Assembly (NCBI GenBank): GCA_961205875.1
Contig: OY540810.1
Span: 23,932,001 to 23,996,000 of the forward strand
Length of the DNA: 64,000 bases
Direction of reading: 5' to 3'
Origin: Sialis fuliginosa
Taxonomy: Eukaryota > Arthropoda > Insecta > Megaloptera > Sialidae
Shown here: positions 21,414-32,303 of the stretch, one piece after another
Layout: the number at the start of each line of letters is the position of its first letter
Position numbering within the stretch: the first letter of the stretch is position 1
Notes under the pieces: model-generated
Databases searched by the model: none
What the model was told of the DNA's origin: nothing
The model's input: the letters and a program-made list of their open reading frames with translations, nothing else
Position numbers and translations under genes: made by a program

Positions 21414-22230
21414 GCTTCCTCGCAATATCGAAGATACGAGAAGCTATGTGATCGTTTCAGATTGAGACAAAAAAAAAGTTCTCCAATTTCAAAATTTTTA
21501 ATTTATTTATCCGTTTCACGTCAAGACAAACACTTTTCGTTCCGTGTCTGTCTGTCTGTCCGTGTGTCCGTGTGTCCGTGTGTCCGTCCGTCCGTCTGTC
21601 CCCTGAATCCTTGTCACACGCATAACTCATGAACCACTGAACCGATATTATTGAAACTTGGTCGGATGGTTGGGTTTGGTTTGAGGACGGTTCCATTTCA
21701 AAATCATCAAAATCGTGTGTAAGGGGGAGGGGTGACACCCCAAAATATTTATTTTTTCATGATATCTCAAGAACGACACATGTTACGAGAAAATTTTTTG
21801 TAGAGAATTAAATTTCCTATAATATGGGTCTACTACGTTTGTTGTAAAATATTCCCTTACAAAGATTTATCTAAATTAATTTTAAAAATTCGTGTTTTGT
21901 TTTTCTAAATTGATATTTGATTGGATATATTAAGTGTCATTTTGACGTTTTAAATGTCACTTTGGCGTTTTAAATGTCACTTTGACGTTTTAAATGTCAT
22001 TTTGACATTTGCATAAATTTAGATTTAGATTGAAATTGTCAAAAAATTAAAAATATATGAAAAAATATTCAGGTGCGTTTTAAGAAAAAATTCGAACTAA
22101 GATTTTTAAGTAAAATTTGTATAAAAATTAAATGGTTAACCAATGCCAGGCAATTTATCTGAACACTATCGGTTTTAGTGAATTTAGCACGAGGAAGCAC
22201 TGTGCATTTACTTGGCAGATGTTTTTTTTT
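21414..22230 (+). mobile_element. Family A element, copy 2 (longest copy)
   Basis: Parts in order: a terminal hairpin (GCTTCCTCG, then CGAGAAGC); GAGACAAAAAAAAAG; a TCTG/TCCG/TGTG microsatellite (about 21545-21600); CACACGCATAACTCATGAAC; a C-rich GTGACACCCC block; a 20-bp minisatellite GTCATTTTGACGTTTTAAAT (21935-22006, about 3.5 copies); and the terminal block GCACGAGGAAGCACTGTGC, TTGGCAGATG and a T run. The open frames here are by-products of the repeat. Its right end abuts copy 3 directly. The architecture resembles non-autonomous Helentron-type elements, but that is an inference. Confidence 0.8.
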
Positions 22231-22830
22231 GCTTCTTCGCAATATCGAAGATACGAGAAGCTATGTGATCGTTTCAGATTGAGACAAAAAAAAGTTCTCC
22301 AATTTCAAAATTTTAAATTGATTTATCCGTTTCACGTCAAGACAAACACTTTTCGTTCCGTGTCTGTCTGTCTGTCCGTGTGTCCGTCCGTCCGTCCGTT
22401 CGTCTGTCCCCTGAATCATTGTCACACGCATAACTCATGAACCACTGAACCGATATTATTGAAACTTGGTCGGATAGTTGGGTTTGGTTTGAGGACGGTC
22501 CCATTTCAAAATCATCAAAATCGTGTGTAAGGGAGAGGAGTGACACCCCAAAATATTTCTTTTTTCAAGATATCTCAAAAACGACACATTTTACGAGAAA
22601 ATTTTATAGAATATTTTTTGTAGAGCATTAAATTTCCTATAATATGGGTCTACTACGTTTGTTGTTAAATATTCCTTTACAAAGATTTATCTCAATTTAT
22701 TTTAAAAATTCGTGTTTTGTTTTTCTAAATTGATATTTGATTGGATATATGTATTAAATGTCATTTTGACGTTTTAAATGTCATTTTGGCGTTTTAAATG
22801 TCACTTCGACGTTTTAAATGTCATTTTGAC
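22231..22830 (+). mobile_element. Family A element, copy 3 (3' truncated by satellite)
   Basis: It starts GCTTCTTCGCAATATCGAAG immediately after the T run of copy 2, giving a head-to-tail tandem. It shares the microsatellite, CACACGCATAACTC and minisatellite sections with copy 2, then breaks off in the minisatellite at TGTCATTTTGAC, where the 160-bp array begins. Confidence 0.8.
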
Positions 22831-24183
22831 AAATAAGTTGAATAGTTAATATGTCAGCTTGGCGCGATCGAGCAGACTCCAGTTTTTTTTAAATATAGCT
22901 TACACCATTATCTTTAAGACTATCTAATGCCCGAAGACCTTCGAGTGCGCCTTCGGCTATTATTAAGAAATTTAAATTGAAAATTTAACAAATAAGTTGA
23001 ATAGTTAATATGTCAGCTTGGCGTGATCGAGGAGACTCCAGTTTTTTTTTAAATATAGCCTACACTATTATCTTTAAGACTATCTAATGCCCGAAGACAT
23101 TCGAGTGCGCCTTCGGCTATTATTAAGAAATTTAAATTGAAAATTTAACAAATAAGTTGAATAGTTAATATGTCAGCTTGGCGCGATCGAGGAGACTCCA
23201 GTTTTTTTTCTAAATATGGCCTACACCATTATCTTTAAGACTATCTAATGCCCGAAGACCTTCGAATGCGCCTTCGGCTATTATTAAGAAATTTGAATTG
23301 AAAATTTAACAAATAAGTTGAATAGTTAATATGTCAGCTTGGCGCGATCGAGGAGACTCCAGTTTTTTTTTAAATATAGCTTACACCATTATCTTTAAGA
23401 CTATCTAATGCCCGAAGACCTTCGAGTGCGCCTTCGGCTATTATTAAGAAATTTAAATTGAAAATTTAACAAATAAGTTGAATAGTTAATATGTCAGCTT
23501 GACGCGATCGAGGAGACTCCAGTTTTTTTTTAAATATAGCTTACACCATAATCTTTAAGACTATCTAATGCCCCGAGACCTTCGAAACCGCCTTCGGCTA
23601 TTATTAAGAAATTTAAATTGAAAATTTAACAAATAAGTTGAATAGTTAATATGTCAGCTTGGCGCGATAGAGGAGACTCCAGTTTTTTTTCAAATATAGC
23701 TTACATCATTATCTTTAAGACTATCTAATGCCCCGAGACCTTCGAGACCGCCTTCGGCTATTATTAAGAAATTTAAATTGAAAATTTAACAAATAAGTTG
23801 AATAGTTAATATGTCAGCTTGGCGCGATCGAGGAGACTCCAGTTTTTTTTTAAATATAGCTTACACCATTATCTTTAAGACTATCTAATGCCCGAAGACC
23901 TTCGAGTGCGCCTTCGGCTATTATTAAGAAATTTAAATTGAAAATTTAACAAATAAGTTTAATAGTTAATATGTCAGCTTGGCGCGATCGAGGAGACTCC
24001 AGTTTTTTTTTAAATATAGCTTACACCATTATCTTTAAGACTATCTAATGCCCGAAGATCTTCGAGTGCGCCTTCGGCTATTATTAAGAAATTTAAATTG
24101 AAAATTTAACAAATAAGTTGAATAGTTAATATGTCAGCTTGTCACGATCGAGGAGACTCCAGTTTTTTTTTTAATATAGCTCC
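22831..24183. repeat. 160-bp satellite array, about 8.4 copies
   Basis: Units start with AAATAAGTTGAATAGTTAAT at 22831, 22990, 23150, 23311, 23471, 23631, 23791, 23951 and 24111, spacing 159-161. Each holds GCGCGATCGAGGAGACTCC followed by a T run, then GCCCGAAGACCTTCG and CGCCTTCGGC, which can form a hairpin. Units are mostly above 95 percent identical. The two units starting at 23471 and 23631 share GCCCCGAGACC and ACCGCC variants. The GC-rich core contrasts with the AT-rich genome. The last unit is cut off after its T run. Confidence 0.95.
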
Positions 24184-24190
24184 TATCCTA

Positions 24191-24722
24191 GTCCCATTTC
24201 AAAATCGTGTGTAAGGGAGAGGGGTGACATGCCAAAATTTTTTTTTTCAAGATATCTCAAGATCGACACGTTACGTGAAAATTTTATAAAATATTTTTTG
24301 TAGAGCATTAAATTTCCTATAATATGGGTCTACAACGTTTGTTGTAAAATATTCCCTTACAAAGATTTTTCTCAATTTATTTTAAAAATTCGTGTTTTGT
24401 TTTTCTTAATTGATATTGCTTGGATATATAGTATTAAATGTCATTTTGACGTTTTTAATGTCATTTTGACATTTGCATAAATTTAGATTTAGATTGAAAT
24501 TTCCAAAAAATTAAAAATTATGTAAAAATAATCAGGTGCGTTTTAAGAAAAATTTCGAACTAATATTTTTTAGTAAAATTGTATAAAAATAAAATAGTTA
24601 ATCAATTCCAGGCAATTTATATAAACACTATCGGTTTTTTTTTTTAATTATTGAATAATTAACTACCTTTGGTGAATTTAGCACGAGGAAGCACTGTGCA
24701 TTTACTTGGCAGATGTTTTTTT
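24191..24722 (+). mobile_element. Family A element, copy 4 (5' truncated)
   Basis: Sequence resumes at GTCCCATTTCAAAATCGTGT, upstream in element order of the point where copy 3 stopped, so about 330 bp of family A is duplicated on the two sides of the satellite. It continues through a two-copy minisatellite to GCACGAGGAAGCACTGTGC, TTGGCAGATG and a T run. Confidence 0.8.
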
Positions 24723-26176
24723 AAATATTTCTGATTCTGAGAAACAATTGAATTAATTTAAAATAAATAAAAACTCAACAATAAGATTTTAGTGTTACAA
24801 TTTGCCAATAAATTGAAAAATTTCACTTTTTTATGGTGGGAACCGATTATAAAAGTTTTTGAGAACACATACAAACAGTTTTACAAAAATAAAGGTTTTA
24901 CAAAATCTTTTATTGTTAATCAAAGACAAGCATTATTCCATTATTAACAATTTAATAAAACAAAAACAATTGAAGATATCAGGTCCTAATTTTCAGTGAA
25001 TGTTCTGTACTACAGAGTGTTTATTTTCCAGGGGTGTCAATTTAAACGTTAAACTTTATTAGTTATCACAGCTTAAAAAAGTGTTTTTTCAGCGTAGCGG
25101 ATAAACAAATTTTTTTTTCAAAATGGAGGTTATCGGTAATTTTGTAGCGAATAACTTTTATTTAAAACTTTTTTTTGTATAATACTTATTTAAACCGCTA
25201 TCGCTATTTAGCAAAAATAAAAAAATCTGAAGAATTTTGCAATTGAACCATTAACTCCTGTCGCGGACAACCAAAATCGGAGCAAACTTAGGATATTATT
25301 CTACAACACTTTTATAACATATCCTGTAAGTATTAAAACTGTAGGCAAAAATAATCTGTTTTAGCCTCCACAGCCTGGACTACTATAGAAGTAATTAAAA
25401 TTAGAAATGATATGAAATTATCTTTCCGAGAAAATATTTAAAATTTATACATCGTCATAATATTTAATAAAATTGGCTTAATCTTTCATAATAAAATAAC
25501 TCATGTTTATATGTATATCATGTTTAATAAAATGATATTATGTAATAAGTAATAAAGTCATCAACTTATATAAGTATGTACATTTTGTACATATATAGGC
25601 TGTTCAGAAATTCTTCGCCAGGAAGCTATGTACAACTCACCAATGTTTATGTATAATATGTAAAATGAATTATTTACTATTTATTTAACATATCATAATT
25701 TTAAAATAGTCTATTCTTTCATTTTTCAAAAGGTTCAACAGCAATAAAAGTTCTGCACTTATTGAATATACATATATTTACGTTGCAGAATTTGATATTT
25801 ATGAGAAAAATTCAATTTAAATTCTACATGGACGACAAATTTCCATTTAAGAAAACTATTGGCTGTATAATACGGAAAATGAATCTTGAAACTGCTTTTA
25901 TTCCTTGAATTTCGATAAAATCTTTATATATGTATTATGTATATATGTACTATACGGTGCCTATTATTATTGGTGAACTATTGACGGACTATGAATTATT
26001 TTTTGAACTATTGAAAAATCAAAACGACAAAGACTCATAAAAAAAATAACTCGATGTTTTATAAGCAACCTACGAATGTATACAGGTTTAGTAAAAAAAA
26101 AAGCCGGATGATTTTATTTTATTTAAAAAGGGTTGTCTGTCTCTCGAGACAGCTTAAATACGATTTTTTATATAGT
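24723..26176. other. AT-rich spacer
   Basis: No gene was seen. About 25290-25380 shares CTGTTTTAGCCTCCACAGCC with a similar stretch near 985-1000. The remainder has no recognised content. Confidence 0.4.
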
Positions 26177-26879
26177 TGATCGAGAAAAATATTTCAAGCA
26201 AAAAAGTTCATATGAACATGTGTCCGGAAATTCTTCATGAGAGTTACAGAACCCCAAAGATTTTTCCTAAAATTAGTTTTTATTTAAAATCAGGAGAACC
26301 CATTGAGATTAAGTAATGAAATTTGACTATCGGTTTAATATTAAAATATGTTATCGATTTACAGTATTAACTAATGATTATTAAGACCATTATTTTTTTG
26401 TTCTTCAATTTTTTCTCATGTTGGACACTTATATGAACTTATATGACACAAAATAAACATTAATGCACTATTAATTAGGCATAAGATCAACCGTTCCCGA
26501 GAAATACAATATTAAAGATTCTATTGCAGAATTTGACTTGATATGGATGCTTCATATTACCCAAAATAAACTTATATACATATTCTAGGATTAAAAAAAA
26601 AGAAAAAAAGTTCATGTAACTATACCTCCAAAAATGCAACCTTATCAACAGAAAGTAATTTTTAGTTTCGTTTTTTAGTCAGTAATACAGTAATACAACT
26701 GCTATAGGTCTTTAAGGAAGAGGGGTTTCGCGGAACACAGTTTGAAGAAAACTGCTTATCACAATGGGTTTTCCTGATATTAAATAAAAACTTATTTTAA
26801 GTAAATTGTTTGGGGGTCTGTAGCTCCCTCACGAAGAATTTCCGGATATATGTTCATATGAACTTTTTTTCTTGATCAA
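26177..26879. mobile_element. Family B-related foldback, diverged copy 3
   Basis: TTGATCGAGAAAAA and AAGTTCATATGAACATG at the left face their complements at the right. The interior contains the family B landmarks TCCGGAAATTCTTC, TTTTTATTTAAAATCAGGAG and GATGCTTCATATTACCCAAA. The TACAGGGTG tips are missing, so this is a decayed or differently bounded relative. It has no coding capacity. Confidence 0.75.
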
Positions 26880-27012
26880 TTCTTTAATTTTGTTCCAACT
26901 GATATGATTCCCCTTGTTTACATGTGAATTAATTTTGTTTTTATTTTATTTTCTCCTTGAGCCTTTAGCTCTAAGTTTATCCTAGACATAGACTGGGGAT
27001 ACTATGATCAAT

Positions 27013-27086
27013 AGGACTAGTTTCGGGTCGACCAAAGCATTTTGGTTATCTAACCAAAATGCTTTGGTCGACCCGAAACTAGTCCT
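27013..27086. repeat. Perfect 36-bp palindromic hairpin, 2-nt loop
   Basis: Arm 27013-27048 (begins AGGACTAGTTTCGGGTCGAC) is exactly complementary to 27051-27086, separated only by TC. It directly adjoins the left end of the large foldback 27087-28974 and is unrelated to it in sequence. Confidence 0.9.
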
Positions 27087-28974
27087 TCTTAGTCAACTCT
27101 ATCAGAGAAAAACGCTACTTTTAAGGATTTTCATAATATTCACATATGTTGTTAAACTTGTTCAAAAAATATAAGTTTCATTCATCATTTCGCAAAATTT
27201 TACGTTTTTTGAAAACTACACGTATTTTAATTTTTGAAGAGATGACGCATATGCATTTAAATAATAATTTTTATCTCCGGATGTACTTATCGTAGCGAAA
27301 TGAATTTTTTTTAGTTTTGTTCACAAAAGAACGGCCTTTTTGGACATTTTGTCTGTTTTTAAGTAGAACAAAAATTTAAATTATTATTTGTAATTTTTTT
27401 TTTTTTTTTTTAAATTTGAAGATGTGGTCAGGTGTTTAAAAATCTGAAAAAAATCGGAAATATTGCTTATAGTATTCTCTATCATCCCTGCAATTTTTAA
27501 GGTGGACATATTTATAACGACTTCAAAATTTTTTTTTAAGAATGCTATATAGAGGTCACGCGCACTATATATTGATATACCGTAATGAATTCGGATGTAA
27601 ATGTTAAAATTATTGTTGTTTGTGTGTAATCTATAGAATTAGTAAATAGATTTAGATATAAAGTAATCATACAGTGGGTTTCAAACTGTTTGTTTCACGT
27701 ATCTAATAAGGTATTTAAATTCAGAATGTATGTAAATTCTCAAAAATTCTTAAAATTAGGAATGTTATCGTATTAAAAAAAACCTTTAAAATTAATTATA
27801 TCGTCTATAGTGTAGGTTATTATCTCTGAAAATTACATGTGGTCACTTTAAAAGCTGTTTCAATTATTGTTAACCAAAAAATACGCATAAAACCCTTCAT
27901 TTCAATTAAAACTAATTTGATCTATTTAATATTCAGGGACAAAACAGCAATATTATAGAATTATCCACCAATATCCACTTTTTATATTAATGATTCGTGT
28001 ATTCTAATTGTTTAAAAAAAAAAAAAACATTTCTTATCACTGATTTTAACGTGATCAATATGTTATGTTGAGAGTTAATAGAAAAACTTTTAACTAAATA
28101 ATATTTTCTTAAAATTTTTAAAAATCCATCCAAACTCCTAAATTTAATTTAATTTTTTTGGTTTATTCGCATTTTTTAATTAAAATTAATTATATGAGTT
28201 GTTTTTAAAGTGACAATCATGCGATATGTATATAATAGACAACTTTTTAGATTTTATTTTTGAGAAATTACACCAGAATTATAATATTCTGAAAAGAAAC
28301 AGAAATAAAAATCAGTATAAATGTGTGTATATATGTATACATGTATACCTTTGTGGATATGTGAAACAAACAGTTTGAAACCCACTGTATGATTACTTTA
28401 TATCTAAATCTATTTACTAATTCTATAGATTACACACAAACAACAATAATTTTAACATTTACATCCGAATTCATTACGGTATATCAATATATAGTGCACG
28501 TGACCTCTATATAGCAATCTTAACAAATTTTTGAAGTTGTTATAAATATGTCCACCTTAAAAATTGCAGGGATGATAGAGAATACTATAAGCAATATTTC
28601 AGATTTTTTTCAGATTTTTAAACACCTGACCACATCTTCAAATTTCAAAAAAAAAAATTAATTTTACAAAAAATAATTTAAATTTTTGTTCTACTTAAAA
28701 ATAGACAAAATGTCCAAAAAGGCCGTTCTTTTGTGAACAAAACTAAAAAAAATTCATTTCGCTAAGATAAGTACATCCGGAGATAAAAATTATTATTTAA
28801 ATGCATATGCGTCATCTCTTCAAAAATTAAAATACGTGTAGTTTTCAAAAAACGTAAAATTTTGCGAAATGATGAATGAAACATATATTTTTTGAGCAAG
28901 TTTAACAACATATGTTAATATTATGAAAATCCTTAAAAGTAGCGTTTTTCTCTGATAGAGTTGACTAAGAATGA
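27087..28974. mobile_element. 1.9 kb foldback with arms of about 625 bp
   Basis: TCTTAGTCAACTCTATCAGA at the left pairs with the complement ending at about 28972. Pairing runs almost without gaps to GTTTCAAACTGTTTGTTTCA near 27700 and its complement at 28350. By eye the arms are about 96-97 percent identical. The loop of about 640 bp is AT-rich and non-coding. No flanking duplication is visible because each side runs into a different hairpin. Superfamily unknown. Confidence 0.9.
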
Positions 28975-28977
28975 CCC

Positions 28978-29021
28978 TCCCTGGTTTTCATGTTAGTCTA
29001 GACTAAAATGAAAACCAGGGA
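28978..29021. repeat. 44-nt near-perfect hairpin at the right edge of the foldback
   Basis: TCCCTGGTTTTCAT pairs with ATGAAAACCAGGGA. The centre TTAGTCTAGACTAA is itself a perfect palindrome, so the whole 44-mer is self-complementary except for one pair. It lies about 3 bp outside the foldback and differs from the hairpin at the left edge. Confidence 0.85.
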
Positions 29022-29799
29022 ACATGGGTTATTTTTTTAAGGAGCGACACAATATAACTTCCTAGCCTAACCGAACTTACTAACATCGATTATAAAACTA
29101 AGTTGTTGAGTTTTATATATTTGATTAAATTATTTATATTAAAAACACGTTACGTTCGAAGTGCTTTTTTTAATGACTGTTATGCAACATGATTCATTTT
29201 TTAAATAGCAATAAAAGTCATATTTGGTTTCATTGGAATGAAATATTTGTCTCTTTACTGACAATGAGACATAAAAATAATATACACTCGTGTGGATAAT
29301 TTAATGTTATAACTTCTACAATATATGTTTTACTTTGTTTCTTTCATTAGAGTAAATATAAACTGTATTAGCTTCTGTTAAACAATATCGTTGTAAAACT
29401 ATGTACATTATTCAGATCAAAGTTACCTTTGGAAAGTCCAGAAACCGTCAATGCCGCGTAACCGCCTATGTACATATGTACATACATATATGTACATTCA
29501 GAATACAAACAAAATAGGATGATATTAGAGAAACCTATATCTTACGTACTATTAATATGCTGGAAAGAACTTTGATTACAAACTAGTGGCGTAGAAGTAG
29601 AGTTTAAAAAATTAGCACCTTATTAAAAATTAAACGTACAGATATATTTATTGTTTCGTGTTTTGAAGATAAGAATTTTTTTGTTCGCTACTTTTTACTC
29701 ACTACATTTTCGTCATATACGAATACGCTTCAAGAATTATTTAGCGTTATTATATTATATATTATATATTAAAAAAGTGAAGACAAAATCTTGAATTTT
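29022..29799. other. AT-rich spacer
   Basis: No gene or clear repeat was seen. Short TATGTACATATGTACATA palindromes near 29470-29500 are typical of this genome. Confidence 0.4.
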
Positions 29800-30680
29800 G
29801 AAAGAATAAAAATTATTATAAATTATTATTGTCTGATACTGGAAATCGATATCACTTATTATTAATAATAACTAGCTGATACCCGCGGGTTCGCTCGCAC
29901 GGATTTCTAAATTCCCACCCTCGTAATTACAACCCTCCATAAATGACAGGGGATGAAATATGAAATTTTTCTTATGTTTTACTTTTTATTCATTATATAA
30001 AATCGTAAATATATTGGTTCCTATGAGAGATAGGTGGTTGTTTTCCCCCTAAAACCCCCTCATCCATAGTATATTTTCCGCTGGATCGAATGAAACTAAT
30101 TACAACCCTCCATACATGACAGGGGATGAAATATTAAATACTTTTTTTTTGCTTTTTATTCATTATACAAAATCGTAAATATCTCGGTTGCTATGAGAGA
30201 TAGGGGGTTCTTTTTACCTCCTAAAACCCCCGCTCTCATAGTATATTTCCTACCAGATCTAATAAAACTAATTGCAACCCTCCATACATGACAGGAGATG
30301 AAATAAAAAAAATTACCATACAAACTTTTACACCCCCTTTTACCCCCGTAGGGGTTGAATTTCGAAAAATCCTTTCTTAATGGGTGCTTACGTCATAAAA
30401 GGAACACACTTCTGAAATTTCACGTTTCTAGATCCAAGGGTTTCGGCTCGGCGATGATGAATCAGTCAGTCAGGACATGTTATTATATGTATAATAATGT
30501 ATATAGATAAACCGGTTATCAAAAATAACTGTACCTATCACAACGGGTTCTCTAGATATTAAATAAACACTAATTTTGGGGAAAAAATTGGGAAGGCTGT
30601 AGCTCCCTCGCGAAGAATTTCAGAACACATGTTCATATGCATGTTTTTACTTAAAATAACATCCTCGATCTACTGTAATT
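29800..30680. mobile_element. Family B fragment, split by a later insertion
   Basis: TACTGGAAATCGATATCACT at about 29838 and the block at 30512-30675 (GGTTCTCTAGATATTAAATA, GGCTGTAGCTCCCTCGCGAA, ACATGTTCATAT) are consecutive in family B copy 1 (3360-3540). About 640 bp of a different repeat lies between them. Only the right half of the element is preserved. Confidence 0.7.
29870..30506 (+). mobile_element. Group R retroelement-like repeat inserted in family B
   Basis: It starts ACTAGCTGATACCCGCGGGT then TCGCTCGCAC, and ends with GGCGATGATGAATCAGTCAG and a TATATAGAT tail. The middle has three diverged copies of a block (about 29935, 30110, 30285) with CCCTCCATACATGACAGGGG. CTAGCTG-ACCCGCGG heads and GATGATGAATCAGTCAGTCAG tails are widespread in insect genomes and are usually attributed to non-LTR (RTE-type) elements or derived SINE-like units. 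No reverse transcriptase is present. Confidence 0.6.
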
Positions 30681-32243
30681 TTTTACAGTCGTTGTAAACC
30701 ATGTGTACAATAATTATGATTATACAATATTTACTATCTATTCATTTTGCAGTATTAATATTTACATATAACATATTATTAGAGTTATTTGTGCAAAAAT
30801 AACATTTATAGTAACATATTAATTCAGAAAATTAGATAAACATTAAAATATTACCATCATTAAATTGGCTTATATTAACGCGATCTCTATTTTTTATAAA
30901 TTAAAAAAGAACGTCTATGAAACCACCAAAGATTTACGTGTATATGTATAATAAAAAATATACTTTAATATACATACATGATACATATTTATGAAGTATG
31001 TATGATACATTGTACACACATACATATATCTACCTGTTAAATCCACGCATTTTCCCCAAAGTTAAAAGGGGTAGATGTAAAATATGTCGCTATAAAGTTA
31101 ACAGAGGTTGCGTTAAATTTTATTTATTTTATAAAAATAAATAAATAAAATCTTTTGGTTTACATCTAATGCATTTTCCCGGTGGATAATTCATATTAAA
31201 TACTTTGTTCATTAAAAATGCCATAATTTAAGTGACATGACATCTAACTACATAAATGAATGCAAACATGTTTATTTTATTTTTTACCGTTGTTATTTTA
31301 ACGTGCATAGACGTACAAAAAATCTAAAGAACTTAATTTATTTTTATGAAAATTGTTTTTTTTTTACTTTTCAACCATTAGTGCATAGATACACAGTTAA
31401 TTCTCTTTATCACAAATGAACTAATTGTAAGCAAGTTTTAAACAAATTCTGTTAAAATGTAATTGCAACAGTTGTATGTCTAACAAAACCATTTTAATAA
31501 AACTGTTTACATATTGTATTAACAATAAGATATAAATTATTAAAACTGTTTTTAATCCCCTACCAAAAAAAACGGGATTACGTCTTTCGAACGTACATCT
31601 ATTTATTTATTAAATACTAGCGTATTGGACCCGGAGTTACCCGGGTTAATATCCGCAAAATTATAGTGACCTAAAATATTCAACATGCTCACCCAACAGT
31701 TGTTTTACACACAAAATTTTGACTACAGTAAATGTTCATACTGCCGGCACAATTACTTCTTTCATAAATGATAACCGTACAAATATTAGGAGCTTTGAGA
31801 AGTGAGAGTTTACAGTATAGAAGGTATCGTACCCAACCGGGTTCACAGTATAGAACATCTACTGTATTTTTTTACTGAATGAGGTCAACAGTAATATTTT
31901 CTGTTGTGAACCTCACAGGTTGTATACAAAGGTTGGATTAAATTTAAAACATATCTTATTTTATTTGATTACATTGTTTCTTTCTCTAACACAGTTTTTA
32001 CTGAATAATAGATGTACAAGAAACCTTGCAACTGTCTTAACCAATAAAAAAATACTGTGACTTGACAGCGTTTAAATATTTTATTAGGATGTCGCTTTTT
32101 CTTAACCGTTTTTTTTATTTAAAAAAAAAACTTAATTACTTATACGTCCGTAGTTCTATCTATTTATAGATACATTATATAATTATGAAAAGGTTTATTA
32201 ATTTATAATTCTATAAAAAATACAGATGTCCGATTTATCTGAA

Positions 32244-32246
<3 letters not shown>
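30681..32246. other. AT-rich spacer with one repeat head
   Basis: ACTAGCGTATTGGACCCGGA near 31616 resembles the CTAGC-GACCCG heads of group R repeats, so a short truncated copy probably lies at about 31616-31700. No gene was seen. Confidence 0.4.

Positions 32247-32300
<54 letters not shown>
32247..32300. repeat. (AT)27 microsatellite
   Basis: Uninterrupted AT dinucleotides over 54 bases. Confidence 0.98.

Positions 32301-32303
<3 letters not shown>

Noticed and set aside
21348-22546. Several open frames of 69-102 codons on both strands
   Set aside because: They are translations of family A repeat, dominated by the TCTG/TCCG microsatellite (RTDGRTD and SVCLSVCPSV type runs).
22831-24183. 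Possible CRISPR array
   Set aside because: Units are contiguous 160-bp tandem repeats without unique spacers, in a eukaryotic context.
22831-24183. Possible hammerhead ribozyme in the satellite
   Set aside because: Neither strand of the monomer has the CTGANGA core paired with a suitably placed GAAA.
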